From Fibrisoma limi BUZ 3 (GTDB lineage: Bacteria > Bacteroidota > Bacteroidia > Cytophagales > Spirosomataceae): a stretch of 64,000 bases of DNA. The stretch's first letter is position 1, and each line of letters begins with the position of its first letter. The translations under genes and the position numbers were made by a program. Below the pieces are notes generated by a model. That model had not been told where the DNA came from and made no database searches. It saw only the letters and a program-made list of their open reading frames with translations. This document shows positions 1 through 8,900 of the stretch, in pieces. The DNA lies in contig NZ_CAIT01000009.1 in assembly GCF_000296815.2 (NCBI RefSeq), positions 806,001 to 870,000 on the forward strand. The letters are read 5' to 3'.

Positions 1-1
1 C

Positions 2-199
2 ATCAGTCCCGACGAGGTAGCCTCGTACTTTCCCAACTACCTGATTCAGCACGTTGAGCAGCCGGTATTACCCAACCACGGTATGGTGCGTAAATTCAAT
101 CTGTCGTTTCTGATTGAGCACGGGTTTACCATGCATAAACTTTACGATGCGCCAACCGAGCTTCATACACAAGCTATTGTCAATTCGGTGTTAGTCTAG
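2..199 (+). CDS. C-terminal fragment of an unidentified protein
   Basis: An open frame enters from the left edge and stops at TAG 197-199, leaving about 65 residues. The fragment ends with ...IVNSVLV and contains VLPNHGMVRKFN and FLIEHGFTMHKLYDAP. There is no start codon in the window because the 5' part lies outside. I do not recognise the family. The strong hairpin at 271-306 downstream fits this being the last gene of its unit. Confidence 0.6.
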   Translation: MSPDEVASYFPNYLIQHVEQPVLPNHGMVRKFNLSFLIEHGFTMHKLYDAPTELHTQAIVNSVLV

Positions 200-558
200 C
201 CAGGATCGGAGAAGCGGCCCAATCTGTGCCATGTAACTTATCTACACTATATAATCTGACGTTTACTAAGAAAAAAGGCAGCTTTCTTGCAGAAGCTGCC
301 TTTTTTCTTAGCTTTCATCCGCCCTTACAGCCTAAACGGCTGTCAAAGGCCTTTCACCATGAATTTAATTTTAAAATAAAGCCAATTCGGAAACAATTTG
401 TTCTTCAATAAGTTGCTGATTTATTACCTAAAAACGCCGTTTGATAACACTGAAGGCTTAAATTTAACATTTTTTGCAATAAACCATAAGTTATTTATTG
501 GTAGCTAATTGATAATGAGTTATATTGCAGCGCCTTCGCTTTTAACCTAGACGTAACG
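200..558. other. Intergenic region, no gene seen
   Basis: This AT-rich stretch holds the terminator hairpin at 271-306. An open frame of about 60 codons (226-411) runs straight through that hairpin and has low-complexity composition, so I do not treat it as a gene. No other structure was noticed. Confidence 0.5.
271..306. terminator. Bidirectional intrinsic terminator
   Basis: A perfect 14-bp inverted repeat (arms 271-284 and 293-306, core AAGGCAGCTT/AAGCTGCCTT) has an A run before it and a T run after it. It can therefore act in both directions. It follows the partial gene ending at 199. Confidence 0.85.
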
Positions 559-750
559 ATGAGCCAATCAAATTCCGACACCTCGTCCATGCAAACCAGT
601 TGTAACGATCCGGTTGCTGTTTTTGACTCGCTGATGGAACAGTATGTAGTGGCGGTTTCGGAACGGATGACGCCCACCCGGAAAGCAGAACGGGATGGCC
701 TGAATAAACTGATGTCGCTCGTACGGCAACCAGGCCGTCGTCCTCACTAA
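559..750 (+). CDS. Small hypothetical protein, 63 aa
   Basis: A 63-residue acidic-to-basic protein with no recognised domain, signal peptide or membrane segment. The middle (VFDSLMEQYVVAVSERM) looks helical and the C-terminus is basic (RQPGRRPH). The codon pattern resembles the surrounding GC-rich genes, which favours this frame over the opposite-strand frame 495-677. It converges with the gene at 779-1012, 28 bp away. The function is unknown. Confidence 0.45.
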   Translation: MSQSNSDTSSMQTSCNDPVAVFDSLMEQYVVAVSERMTPTRKAERDGLNKLMSLVRQPGRRPH

Positions 751-778
751 TCAGCTATCACTGCAATACGGTTTCTTA

Positions 779-1012
779 TTACACGACCCGTAGCCAGCCA
801 TGCCTAATCAGATCGGAAACAAAATGATCTGGTGTATCTACGCGAAGTGTTAATCCGCCACTCGCCCGCTCAAATCGGGTTGCAACATGGCTCATGTAAG
901 CATGCAAAGACAAGGCAGTTGGCATGTCGCTCAGCATACGAAACTGCTCTATAACTTCTACAGACGACCTTGCCTGAATTTGATTGATTTCATTTGATAA
1001 CTGATTCTGCAT
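779..1012 (-). CDS. Small hypothetical protein, 77 aa
   Basis: A soluble 77-residue protein, probably alpha/beta, with no recognised domain. It starts MQNQLSNEINQIQ and ends HGWLRVV. A purine-rich AAGGGA lies just upstream of the ATG and may serve as a ribosome site. It is convergent with 559-750 and separated from the next gene (1274-2101) by an AT-rich gap of about 260 bp. Function unknown. Confidence 0.5.
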   Translation of the reverse strand: MQNQLSNEINQIQARSSVEVIEQFRMLSDMPTALSLHAYMSHVATRFERASGGLTLRVDTPDHFVSDLIRHGWLRVV

Positions 1013-1273
1013 ATCTAGGTCCCTTCACACCAAACATTTTTACCTCTCATATTGCCTCTGGTCTGATTTTTAGCTACCGGCATCCTGCGCAGGGCACACC
1101 TGTAACGCTAACCAGCTATAAATACTTAATTATCAGACAATATTATGGGGATTTTATGGACTAAAAAAATAAAACACTATTCTATACTTTATTTTCACTT
1201 CAATATACACGAAAACTTTTTGTTACCAAATTAACATTAATTAAAATTTTTATGACCCGATGCGGGGTTACCT

Positions 1274-2101
1274 TTATTTTGCCTGTGCGTTTGTGGTTTG
1301 CTTCGGTAGAGATGTGTATTCAGTGATACGGAAAACCTCCTGCCGTACTACGTCGAAGGTGCGGGTCACCTGATCCTGCATCTTTGTAGCCTCGGCGGTT
1401 GATCCGGCCAAACCCGCACTGCTAAGCACATTTAATCCCGTTACAGGTCGGGCTACGAGTAAGCCGTATCCTTTCTCGCTTCCGTTGGGCACTACGAGCC
1501 GCGAAAAATTCCAGCCGCTCAGCGCTGTTTGTTTCATACGCTCTTCGGCCAATCGCTTCATGGAAGCCACCAGTCCCATCCAGCCTGCACCAGCGTCGCG
1601 CAGCCGCATCAGGTCAAGTACAACCAATGGCGTTTTGTCGGGCGCAAAATCCGCATTGAAGGCGGCATCGACGGTCTCCCAGATTTCCATCTTGACAACC
1701 GGAGCCGTAGCCCGATCGCGTTTCTGTAGGTCAGCCATACGGGTCTTCACGCTGTCGCCGTACAATCTCGCCATGGCAGCCGGGGACGCTCCTTTGATAC
1801 TCATCTCCCGGGAAACAATGACAGTTACGTAATCATACTCAGTCGGGTTGGTGTTCGAACTCATCTGCTTTGCGAGCATATACCAGCCAATCAGATTGCC
1901 TTCGTCCACGGCAGCCTGGTTGATAGCCCGCCATTCACGCTCCACCGGCAGCGCATCCTGGATTGTCAGCCCGGGCGACAACTTATGATAGATCAGGTAG
2001 GTGTATGCTTTGGGCGATGATTTGGCCGCCTGACCTGAGCAGATATGGGTTGCTAAGGCTACCAGCAGAAAGACAGACAGCCGGGCGAATGACGTGAACA
2101 T
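1274..2101 (-). CDS. Secreted protein of unknown function, 275 aa
   Basis: The first 25 residues form a signal peptide: Arg8 near the n-region, a hydrophobic stretch LSVFLLVALATHI, then CSGQA. This places the mature protein in the periplasm or outside. The rest is a mixed alpha/beta protein with two similar halves (YTYLIYHKLSPG... and a second module with WNFSRLVVPNGSEKGYG), suggesting a repeated ferredoxin-like fold; that is inference. It stands alone, with no obvious partner. I do not recognise a named family. Confidence 0.7.
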   Translation of the reverse strand: MFTSFARLSVFLLVALATHICSGQAAKSSPKAYTYLIYHKLSPGLTIQDALPVEREWRAINQAAVDEGNLIGWYMLAKQMSSNTNPTEYDYVTVIVSREMSIKGASPAAMARLYGDSVKTRMADLQKRDRATAPVVKMEIWETVDAAFNADFAPDKTPLVVLDLMRLRDAGAGWMGLVASMKRLAEERMKQTALSGWNFSRLVVPNGSEKGYGLLVARPVTGLNVLSSAGLAGSTAEATKMQDQVTRTFDVVRQEVFRITEYTSLPKQTTNAQAK

Positions 2102-2456
2102 GGTGCTGAAGGGACTAGTTTCTCACCTAAAGCCTGCTTTTGGGCATACTTTACCTATTGGAACAGCCGGAATAATTCGACCAGACAACGTATACGTCAT
2201 ATCGTTCATATATCTACTCCGGCCAAATGCAGAAATCAGCATACGTTAAAACAAGTCTCGTTGTCGTCAGTTATACGTTTTGTGTTGCTCCAGCGCATAG
2301 ACTTTATTAAACAATGCTGGTCTAAATGGCCATCTCATCATTTCCCATTATCTTTAGAAGTTTGTTATCAACTGCTTATTCAAGCCTCTTGCTGATCTTG
2401 CTGGCCCTGTCTATAGCACTTTTTAACGTTATGGTTTTGCCTGTTGCCTTTATTTC
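2102..2456. other. Intergenic region between divergent genes
   Basis: These 355 bp separate the secreted protein (minus) from the histidine kinase (plus), so promoters for both should lie here. I found no clear TAnnTTTG box, repeat or RNA gene. Confidence 0.4.
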
Positions 2457-3998
2457 ATGCTGATGACGTTGCCAAATAATTCTTCGCAGGAAGAACTGAT
2501 CCCTTTGGCCGACGACCTGCCGATTATCATCTGGATGACTCGGCCGGATGCCTACTGCTATTACCTGAATCAGCGCTGGTACGACTACACCGGCCAAAGC
2601 CCTGAGAACGCCTTAGGCCTGGGCTGGCTGACGGTTGTTCACCCCGACGATGCCCAGCTATCGGGCGATATCTTTCTGGAGGCTAACCGAAATCAGAAAC
2701 CGTTTTCGTTCAATTACCGGCTCCGGGCTGCCGACGGTACGTACCGCTGGATGAAAGACACGGGTCGCCCGCGGTTTGATCAGCAAGGCACGTTCATGGG
2801 CTACGTAGGCTCGGTGGTCGATATACACGAACTGAAGATGACCCAGGAACGCCTGCGGCTGGCGGTTGAATCTACGGAGCTGGGAACCTGGGATTTTTAT
2901 CCGCACACGGGCGAATTGATCTGGTCGGAGCGCTGCAAGGAACTGTTTGGCCTGCCCCCCGACGCCTACGTTGACTACTCCGTTTTTTTGCAGGGTATCC
3001 ATCCCGACGACCGCGCCCGGACAGACGCCGTTGTGCAATCGGTATTGCAACCCGGCAACGAGGGCTTTTATGACATTGAATACCGAACGGTGGGCGTAGT
3101 GGATGGGCAACTGCGCTGGGTTCGGGCCATCGGTCAGGCTTATTTCGGCGACGACGGTACGGCCAGCCGATTTATCGGTGCCATTCTCGACATTACCCAA
3201 AGCAAACTGGCCAACGAACTGCTGGAGCAGCGGGTAGCCGATCAGACCCACCAGTTGCAGGTAGCCAACGCCGAACTCCAGCGATCAAACAGCAGCTTGC
3301 AATCGTTCGCCTACATTGCCAGCCACGATCTGCAGGAGCCGCTGCGGAAGATCCAATCATTCGGCGACATGCTCAAAAACCAGTATGCCGACCAATTGAG
3401 CGACGGGGTTGTTTACCTGGAACGGATGCAATCGGCGGCCGGCCGGATGTCGGCGCTCATCCGGGATCTACTGACGTTCTCGCGCGTCTCCGTCCGGCAG
3501 GACGATACAACACTGGTCTCCCTCAGCGAAATCGTCGGCACTGTGCTGTCGGATCTGGATCTGGCTATTCAGGAGTCGAACGCAACCGTAACGGTTTCTC
3601 CTTTACCGACACTCGAAGGGGACCGATCGCAGTTGAGCCAGCTCTTTCAGAACCTGCTCAGCAACGCCCTGAAGTTTCACCGGCCGGGGGAGTCGCCGAT
3701 CGTTCGCATCAGTACCAAACAGATTCGGGACGCTGAACTCCCTTCGTCCGTGAAGCCCACCCGGCCTAGCAGTACGTATCACCGCATCGACGTATCGGAC
3801 AACGGCATTGGGTTCGACGCCAAGTACATAGATCGCATCTTTCAGGTCTTTCAACGGCTCCACACCCGCAATCAATACGAGGGTACGGGCATTGGCCTGG
3901 CCATTTGTGAGAAAGTGGCAGCTAACCACGGCGGGGCCATCACGGCTACGAGCGAACCCAACCAGGGTGCTACATTTAGCGTATACCTGCCCGCCTGA
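2457..3998 (+). CDS. PAS-PAS sensor histidine kinase
   Basis: A 513-residue cytoplasmic histidine kinase. Two PAS domains come first (about 18-125 and 130-250; PAS features WYDYTGQS and HPDD occur in both), then a coiled-coil linker (about 250-285). The HisKA dimerisation domain follows with the phospho-acceptor His290 in SHDLQEP. The ATPase domain has an N box (QNLLSNALKF), a G1 box (DNGIGFD) and a G2 box (GTGIGLAI). No membrane segment is present, so the signal is probably sensed inside the cell through the PAS domains. No response regulator gene is adjacent, so it is an orphan kinase. It ends 27 bp from the convergent umuC. Confidence 0.93.
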   Translation: MLMTLPNNSSQEELIPLADDLPIIIWMTRPDAYCYYLNQRWYDYTGQSPENALGLGWLTVVHPDDAQLSGDIFLEANRNQKPFSFNYRLRAADGTYRWMKDTGRPRFDQQGTFMGYVGSVVDIHELKMTQERLRLAVESTELGTWDFYPHTGELIWSERCKELFGLPPDAYVDYSVFLQGIHPDDRARTDAVVQSVLQPGNEGFYDIEYRTVGVVDGQLRWVRAIGQAYFGDDGTASRFIGAILDITQSKLANELLEQRVADQTHQLQVANAELQRSNSSLQSFAYIASHDLQEPLRKIQSFGDMLKNQYADQLSDGVVYLERMQSAAGRMSALIRDLLTFSRVSVRQDDTTLVSLSEIVGTVLSDLDLAIQESNATVTVSPLPTLEGDRSQLSQLFQNLLSNALKFHRPGESPIVRISTKQIRDAELPSSVKPTRPSSTYHRIDVSDNGIGFDAKYIDRIFQVFQRLHTRNQYEGTGIGLAICEKVAANHGGAITATSEPNQGATFSVYLPA

Positions 3999-4025
3999 TT
4001 TGTTTTGGGCTCAAGACGGTGACCA

Positions 4026-5306
4026 TTAACTCACCTTCAGAATATCTTTCCAGCGGGTTGTGTAGCAGGGCGATAGCCATTGCTGTTTCATTTTCCAGGC
4101 CGGACTGTAGCCCTGGACAGCCAGGCGCACTTTATCCCGGCCATGCCGGTAATTAAGCTGATCGACGACCTGTGCTAAGCGGGCCAGTTTCGGGTCGGGG
4201 CCGTTCGTAAACAGGGCTTCCTGCCGAAAGTCATCATCGACCAGATCGTTGAGAATAACCCCTACTTTCTGATACCGATAGCCGGGCTTATAAATGCAAT
4301 CAAGAGCCGCCAGGGCGTAACGGCTCAGGTCGACCGGGCTGGTGGTCGGATGCGGTAGCGTTACCGACCGACTGTTGGCGTAGTATTTAGCCGGTTCGCC
4401 ATTGGCCGATCTGGCGTGCCGGTTCGTATGCAGGAACACCGTAATGACGCCTGCTGCGGAGCCCTGTCGCCGGAGTTTTTCCGACGCGCGGGCGAGGTGC
4501 GTAGTCAGAGCCTCGCGGATTAGTTTCAGATCAGGAATCATATCTCCAAACGAGGGGGCCGTGCAGATGCTTTTTTTAGGGCCAGGGTCGGTCTCCAGCA
4601 GTTTGCAACGTTGTCCCCGCAGTTCGTACGCCAGCCGCAGGCCATTGACGGTCATAACGTCCCGAATCCAGTCGTCGGGAGCCTGCCGTAGATCCCAGGC
4701 AGTTTTTATTCCCAGCCGTTTCAGCTTCGATGCGTAGCGGGACCCGACGCCCCAGAGCAAACTTACGTCAAGTTCTTCCAATGCTTCCTGAATGTCCTCT
4801 TCCGTCGCCAGCACGACTACTCCCTGCACGGCTTTTGCACTCTTGGCATATAAGTTGGCTACTTTGCTCAGCGTTTTGGTAGGGCCTATGCCGATGCTGA
4901 CCGGAATGCGAAGCCACTGCGTAATTTTGGCGCGCATGTGCCGCGCCAGGCCCTCCAGGTCAGGATAGACGGAACCGTAGCCGTCCAGGTCCAGAAAAGC
5001 CTCATCAATGCTGTTTACTTCCACATTCTCAACAAAGCGTCCCAGCAGGCTCATCAGCCGCGCCGACGTATCGCCGTAGAGGGTGTAATTGGACGAAAAC
5101 ACCCTGACATCCGCGGCTTTAATCAGCTCTGTCTGCTGAAAAAACGGGTTTGCCATTTTGATACCCAGATCCTTAGCTTCCTGCGAGCGGGCCACAATGG
5201 CCCCATCGTTGTTGCTGAGTACAATCACCGGTTTTCCGTTCAGGGCGGGGTTGAAGCTACGCTCCACCGAGCAGTAGAAGTTGTTGGCATCGACCAGAGC
5301 GATCAT
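4026..5306 (-). CDS. umuC: Y-family DNA polymerase V catalytic subunit
   Basis: UmuC is the error-prone translesion polymerase that works with processed UmuD. The 426-residue length is normal for the family. Visible features are the N-terminal ALVDANNFY with the first catalytic aspartate, the steric-gate region, SNYTLYGDTS, the catalytic SIDEAFLDL (Asp and Glu), and a little-finger domain toward the C-terminus. The start overlaps the umuD stop by 4 bp (5303-5306), so the two are translationally coupled. It would act at the replication fork after DNA damage. Confidence 0.96.
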   Translation of the reverse strand: MIALVDANNFYCSVERSFNPALNGKPVIVLSNNDGAIVARSQEAKDLGIKMANPFFQQTELIKAADVRVFSSNYTLYGDTSARLMSLLGRFVENVEVNSIDEAFLDLDGYGSVYPDLEGLARHMRAKITQWLRIPVSIGIGPTKTLSKVANLYAKSAKAVQGVVVLATEEDIQEALEELDVSLLWGVGSRYASKLKRLGIKTAWDLRQAPDDWIRDVMTVNGLRLAYELRGQRCKLLETDPGPKKSICTAPSFGDMIPDLKLIREALTTHLARASEKLRRQGSAAGVITVFLHTNRHARSANGEPAKYYANSRSVTLPHPTTSPVDLSRYALAALDCIYKPGYRYQKVGVILNDLVDDDFRQEALFTNGPDPKLARLAQVVDQLNYRHGRDKVRLAVQGYSPAWKMKQQWLSPCYTTRWKDILKVS

Positions 5307-5767
5307 AGTTTGAGCAGTTTACCAATGCGGAACGTAGCCACCCCAAAAACCTGAAAAGCATCGCCGGGCTGCACGTAGATCGGCGCATAGGCCGGATTCG
5401 ACGGCTCCAGGATCTTAAGTTCCCCCCGAAACCGGATGCGCTTGAGGGTATGGCCGTCTTCAACCCAGGCTACCACAATCCGCCCATCCGCCGGTTCAAT
5501 CGATGAATCGACCACGATCCAGTCGCCTTCGCAGATGGAATCGCCGGCCATACTATCGTTGATGGCGTGGACGAAATACGTAGTATCCGGATTGTAGACA
5601 CAGAGATCATTTAGGTCGCAGACCCGTTCCGTATAGGCATCTGCCGGACTGGGAAAACCGCAGGGTATGTAAGCCTCGAAGAACGGCAGTTGATACCTGC
5701 GCTGCACGGTTCCCTTTATGATGTTCTCTGGTTTAAGACGGTCGTTATCCTCAAGCATACAGCACAC
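5303..5767 (-). CDS. umuD: UmuD, S24-family autoprotease subunit of DNA polymerase V
   Basis: A LexA/UmuD-type protein that cleaves itself to activate polymerase V. The likely cleavage site is Cys36-Gly37 in YIPCGFP, the nucleophile is Ser72 (NDSMAGDS) and the general base is Lys109 (HTLKRI). It has no DNA-binding domain, as expected for UmuD rather than LexA. At 154 residues it is slightly longer than the well-known 139-residue form; an ATG at 5755 would give 150 residues. It is the first gene of a two-gene operon with umuC. Confidence 0.93.
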   Translation of the reverse strand: MCCMLEDNDRLKPENIIKGTVQRRYQLPFFEAYIPCGFPSPADAYTERVCDLNDLCVYNPDTTYFVHAINDSMAGDSICEGDWIVVDSSIEPADGRIVVAWVEDGHTLKRIRFRGELKILEPSNPAYAPIYVQPGDAFQVFGVATFRIGKLLKL

Positions 5768-5793
5768 AAACGGTCTAAGTCAATACATGACCG

Positions 5794-5835
5794 CTATATT
5801 ATATTTTTGTATCGTATAACACAACTATATTATAT
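5794..5835 (-). promoter_or_regulatory. Repeated AT-rich elements upstream of umuDC
   Basis: The 11-mer CTATATTATAT occurs twice (5794-5804 and 5825-5835), 31 bp apart. Between them, 5808-5821 is a partial palindrome TGTATCGTATAACA. The location just upstream of umuD suggests a promoter/operator region for damage control. I see no match to a known SOS box, so its role is inferred only from position. Confidence 0.4.
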
Positions 5836-5860
5836 CAAATGTGTTTAACGTGAATTAACT

Positions 5861-5912
5861 CAGCCTTATCCCACCGAGTCACCTGACAGGCGATTCGACA
5901 GTGATAAGGCTG
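5861..5912 (-). terminator. Long-loop hairpin downstream of the GH9 gene
   Basis: Perfect 10-bp arms CAGCCTTATC (5861-5870) and GATAAGGCTG (5903-5912) enclose 32 bp. It lies 27 bp past the stop of the glucanase gene and could be its terminator or an mRNA-stabilising hairpin. There is no T run, so the call is weak. Confidence 0.45.
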
Positions 5913-5938
5913 ATTATCACACGCTTATTCTGAAAAAC

Positions 5939-8900
5939 TTAGTTCGCTACAATCAGGCGCTTAACCAGTTGCTTCGTAGCCGTCTGCCACTTCACCAGGT
6001 AGGCACCGGGCGCAAGTCGGTCCAGTTCAAGCGTGTACTCGTTCCGACCAATCTGGGTCTGGATCGACTGGTTATGAACCGGCAGCCCCGCCGAGTTCAG
6101 CACCGTCAGGGTACCGTCCTGCGCTTCATCCGTTACGATCTGTATCGTCACCGGGCCGGTTACCGGGTTCGGACTCAGGGTCATCGTCCCTTCAATCGGC
6201 AACTCCGACGATGCCGAAAGCCGGGCAGATCCATTCGGGGTTTCAATACGGACGTTATCCACGTAAATCTGGTTAGCCCCCGATGCCTGCGACTGAACAG
6301 TCATGCGCTTGATTTTGGCCGGATTGCCCAACTGCGCCATCGTGATTATGACCTCCTGCCAGGCGTTCGGCGTAGGCTGGAAGCTCACCGTCCGGCTGAC
6401 TCCACTTTCGTTCTCGGCATTGGTCGTCACGGCGATGGTTTTGTTCGTCGTCGCGTAGATCCAGAACCGGATGGTCGTCTGGGGCGTCGGAATCAGGTGC
6501 GTGTTGCGGAACAGCGACCAGCCACCCCAGCCATCGGTATAGCTCAACGACGCCGACTTCTGCCCTACCTTCACCGGATTCGTGTTCGCATAGCCCGATT
6601 TGAGCGACCACGACCATTCCTGCCAGCCGGGGTTCAGGGCTTCGTCGTAAATCATGTCAACCGTCGATGAGCCGGGGCAGAACGTAGTCGTCGCGCTTGT
6701 CGGTACGCTGTTGGCCACCCCGCTTCCAGCCGCATCTTTGGCTTTCACCGCAAAGGTATACGCCGTACCGCACGTCAGGCCCGTCACGTCCAGCGACGTA
6801 GTTGTTACGTTACCGTTCAGCAGATTACCGTCCTGGTATACCTCATAAGCGCTCGTATTTCCGGAAGGTGCTGTCCAGTTCAGCCGCAGGCTGGTTGTCG
6901 CTACGTTGCTGACCGACAGGCTGAAGGATGGCTCCAGACGAATGTTATCGAGGTAAATCAGGTTCGTACCCGGTGCCTGTGACTGAATCGTCAGGCGCTT
7001 GATCCTGGCCGGATTGCCCAACTGCGCCATGGTCAGTACCACTTCCTGCCAGGCGTTAGCTGTGGGCTGAAACGATACGTACGGGCTTTGGCCGGTTTCG
7101 TTTTCGGTGTTGATACTCACGCCAATGGTCTTGTTTGTTGTCGCGTAGATCCAGAACCGGACGGCCGTTTGGGGGGTGGTGATGAAGTGATTATCCCGAA
7201 TAACGGACCAACCACCCCAGCCGTCGTTGTAGGTTACCGCCAACGCCTGTTGCCCCACTTTCACGGGGTTCGTGCTGGCATAGTTGCGATCAATCGACCA
7301 CGACCACTCCTTCCAACCCGCGTTCAGAGTCTCATCGTACACCACATCGCTGCCGGACGGGGGGCAGGCTGGCGTCGTTGCACTGACGGCTGCACTTTGC
7401 GCCGATTTGTTGCCCGATGCGTCCTTTGCCAGTACCGTGAACGTGTAGACAGTACCGCACACCAGATTGCTCACGGCCAGCGACGTACCGGTTACGTTAC
7501 TGTTCAGCAGCGTACCATTCTGATACACCTCGTACGCCGTTACGCCAACGTTGTCGGTCGAAGCCGTCCAGGTCAGGGTCAGGCCTGTAGCCGTTACGTT
7601 ATTTGCTGCTAGATTGGTCGGTACGGTCGGTGCTTCGCTGTCGGCGCAGGCCGAGGTCGTTACGCTCCGCGGACTGCTTTGGGCCGATTTGTTACCGGAA
7701 CCGTCTTTAGCCAGCACCGTGAACGTATAAGCCGTGTTGCAGGTCAGCCCCGTTACGTTCAGCGACGTACCCGATACAGTGCCGTTGAGCAGCGTTCCGT
7801 TCTGATATACCTCATAGCCCGAAACGCCTATATCGTCGGTGGCGGCTGTCCAGGTCAGCGTCAGACCCGTGGCCGATACGTTGCTGCCGGCCAGGTTTGT
7901 GGGTACGGTCGGGGCCTGTGTGTCGGTACAGGGTGCCGACATTACGTAGATCGTGTTGCTGTTGGGCGATACGTTTCCGGCGGCATCCTTCGCCCGCACC
8001 GTGAAATTGTACGAGGTGTTGCAGGTTAACCCCGTTACGTCGAATGAGGTGCCCGTTACGTTGCCGTTGATTACGGTGCTACCCTGCAGGACTTCATAGG
8101 CCGTTACGCCGATGTTGTCCGTTGAAGCTCCCCAGTTCAGGCGCAGACTGGTTGCTGCTACGTTACTCGTCGTCAGGCTCGTCGGGGCGGTTGGGGCCTG
8201 CGTGTCGGGCGTTACGTCACCGGCAACGAGCCGTACATCGTCGATGATGAAGCTCTGGGTTCCGCCCGAACCATCGGCAAACGAAATCCGCTGAAACTGC
8301 GCTGGATTACCCCATTCGCTCCACGGAATCCGGACAAGCGTCCAGGTGTTGGGCTCGGCCGAGATCCGGTAGAAATCAGCGGTCGGGCCGGTATCAACCT
8401 GGCTCATCGTTACGCGCACGGGTTTGTCGGTGCCGTAGAACCAGAACTGTACGCCACCGGGGTAATTGGCCGTATTCAGCACTTCGTTGTTGCGCAAACT
8501 CAGTGCTCCCCAGGCCACCGTTACGTTCACCTTCAGTGACTTCTCGCCGAGCTTCACGGGGTTTGTATTCGCAAAATCCTGCGTGCTGTTCCACGACCAG
8601 TTGGCGAACGTATTCTTCAGCGCATCGCCGTAGATGACGTAGTCGTTTGCGCTGGGTGCGGGGGTGTTCACCGTCACGGCATTACTCGAATTGGAGCGGT
8701 TCGCCGAGAAATCGATGGCCTTCACGGTAAACACGTAGCTACTGTTCGGCGACAGCGTCTCGATGTTGATGAACGTCTGGGGCGTTTCGGCAATCTTGCT
8801 CCCGTTCTGGTAAATCTCGTAGGCCGTCACCGCCCGGTTATCCACCGACCCGTTCCACGCCAGCTTCACCGAATACGGCGACAAATCCGACGCGACCAGA

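Noticed and set aside
226-411. Open frame of 61 codons after the first gene
   Set aside because: It reads through a perfect terminator hairpin (271-306) and has low-complexity composition, so it is probably not translated.
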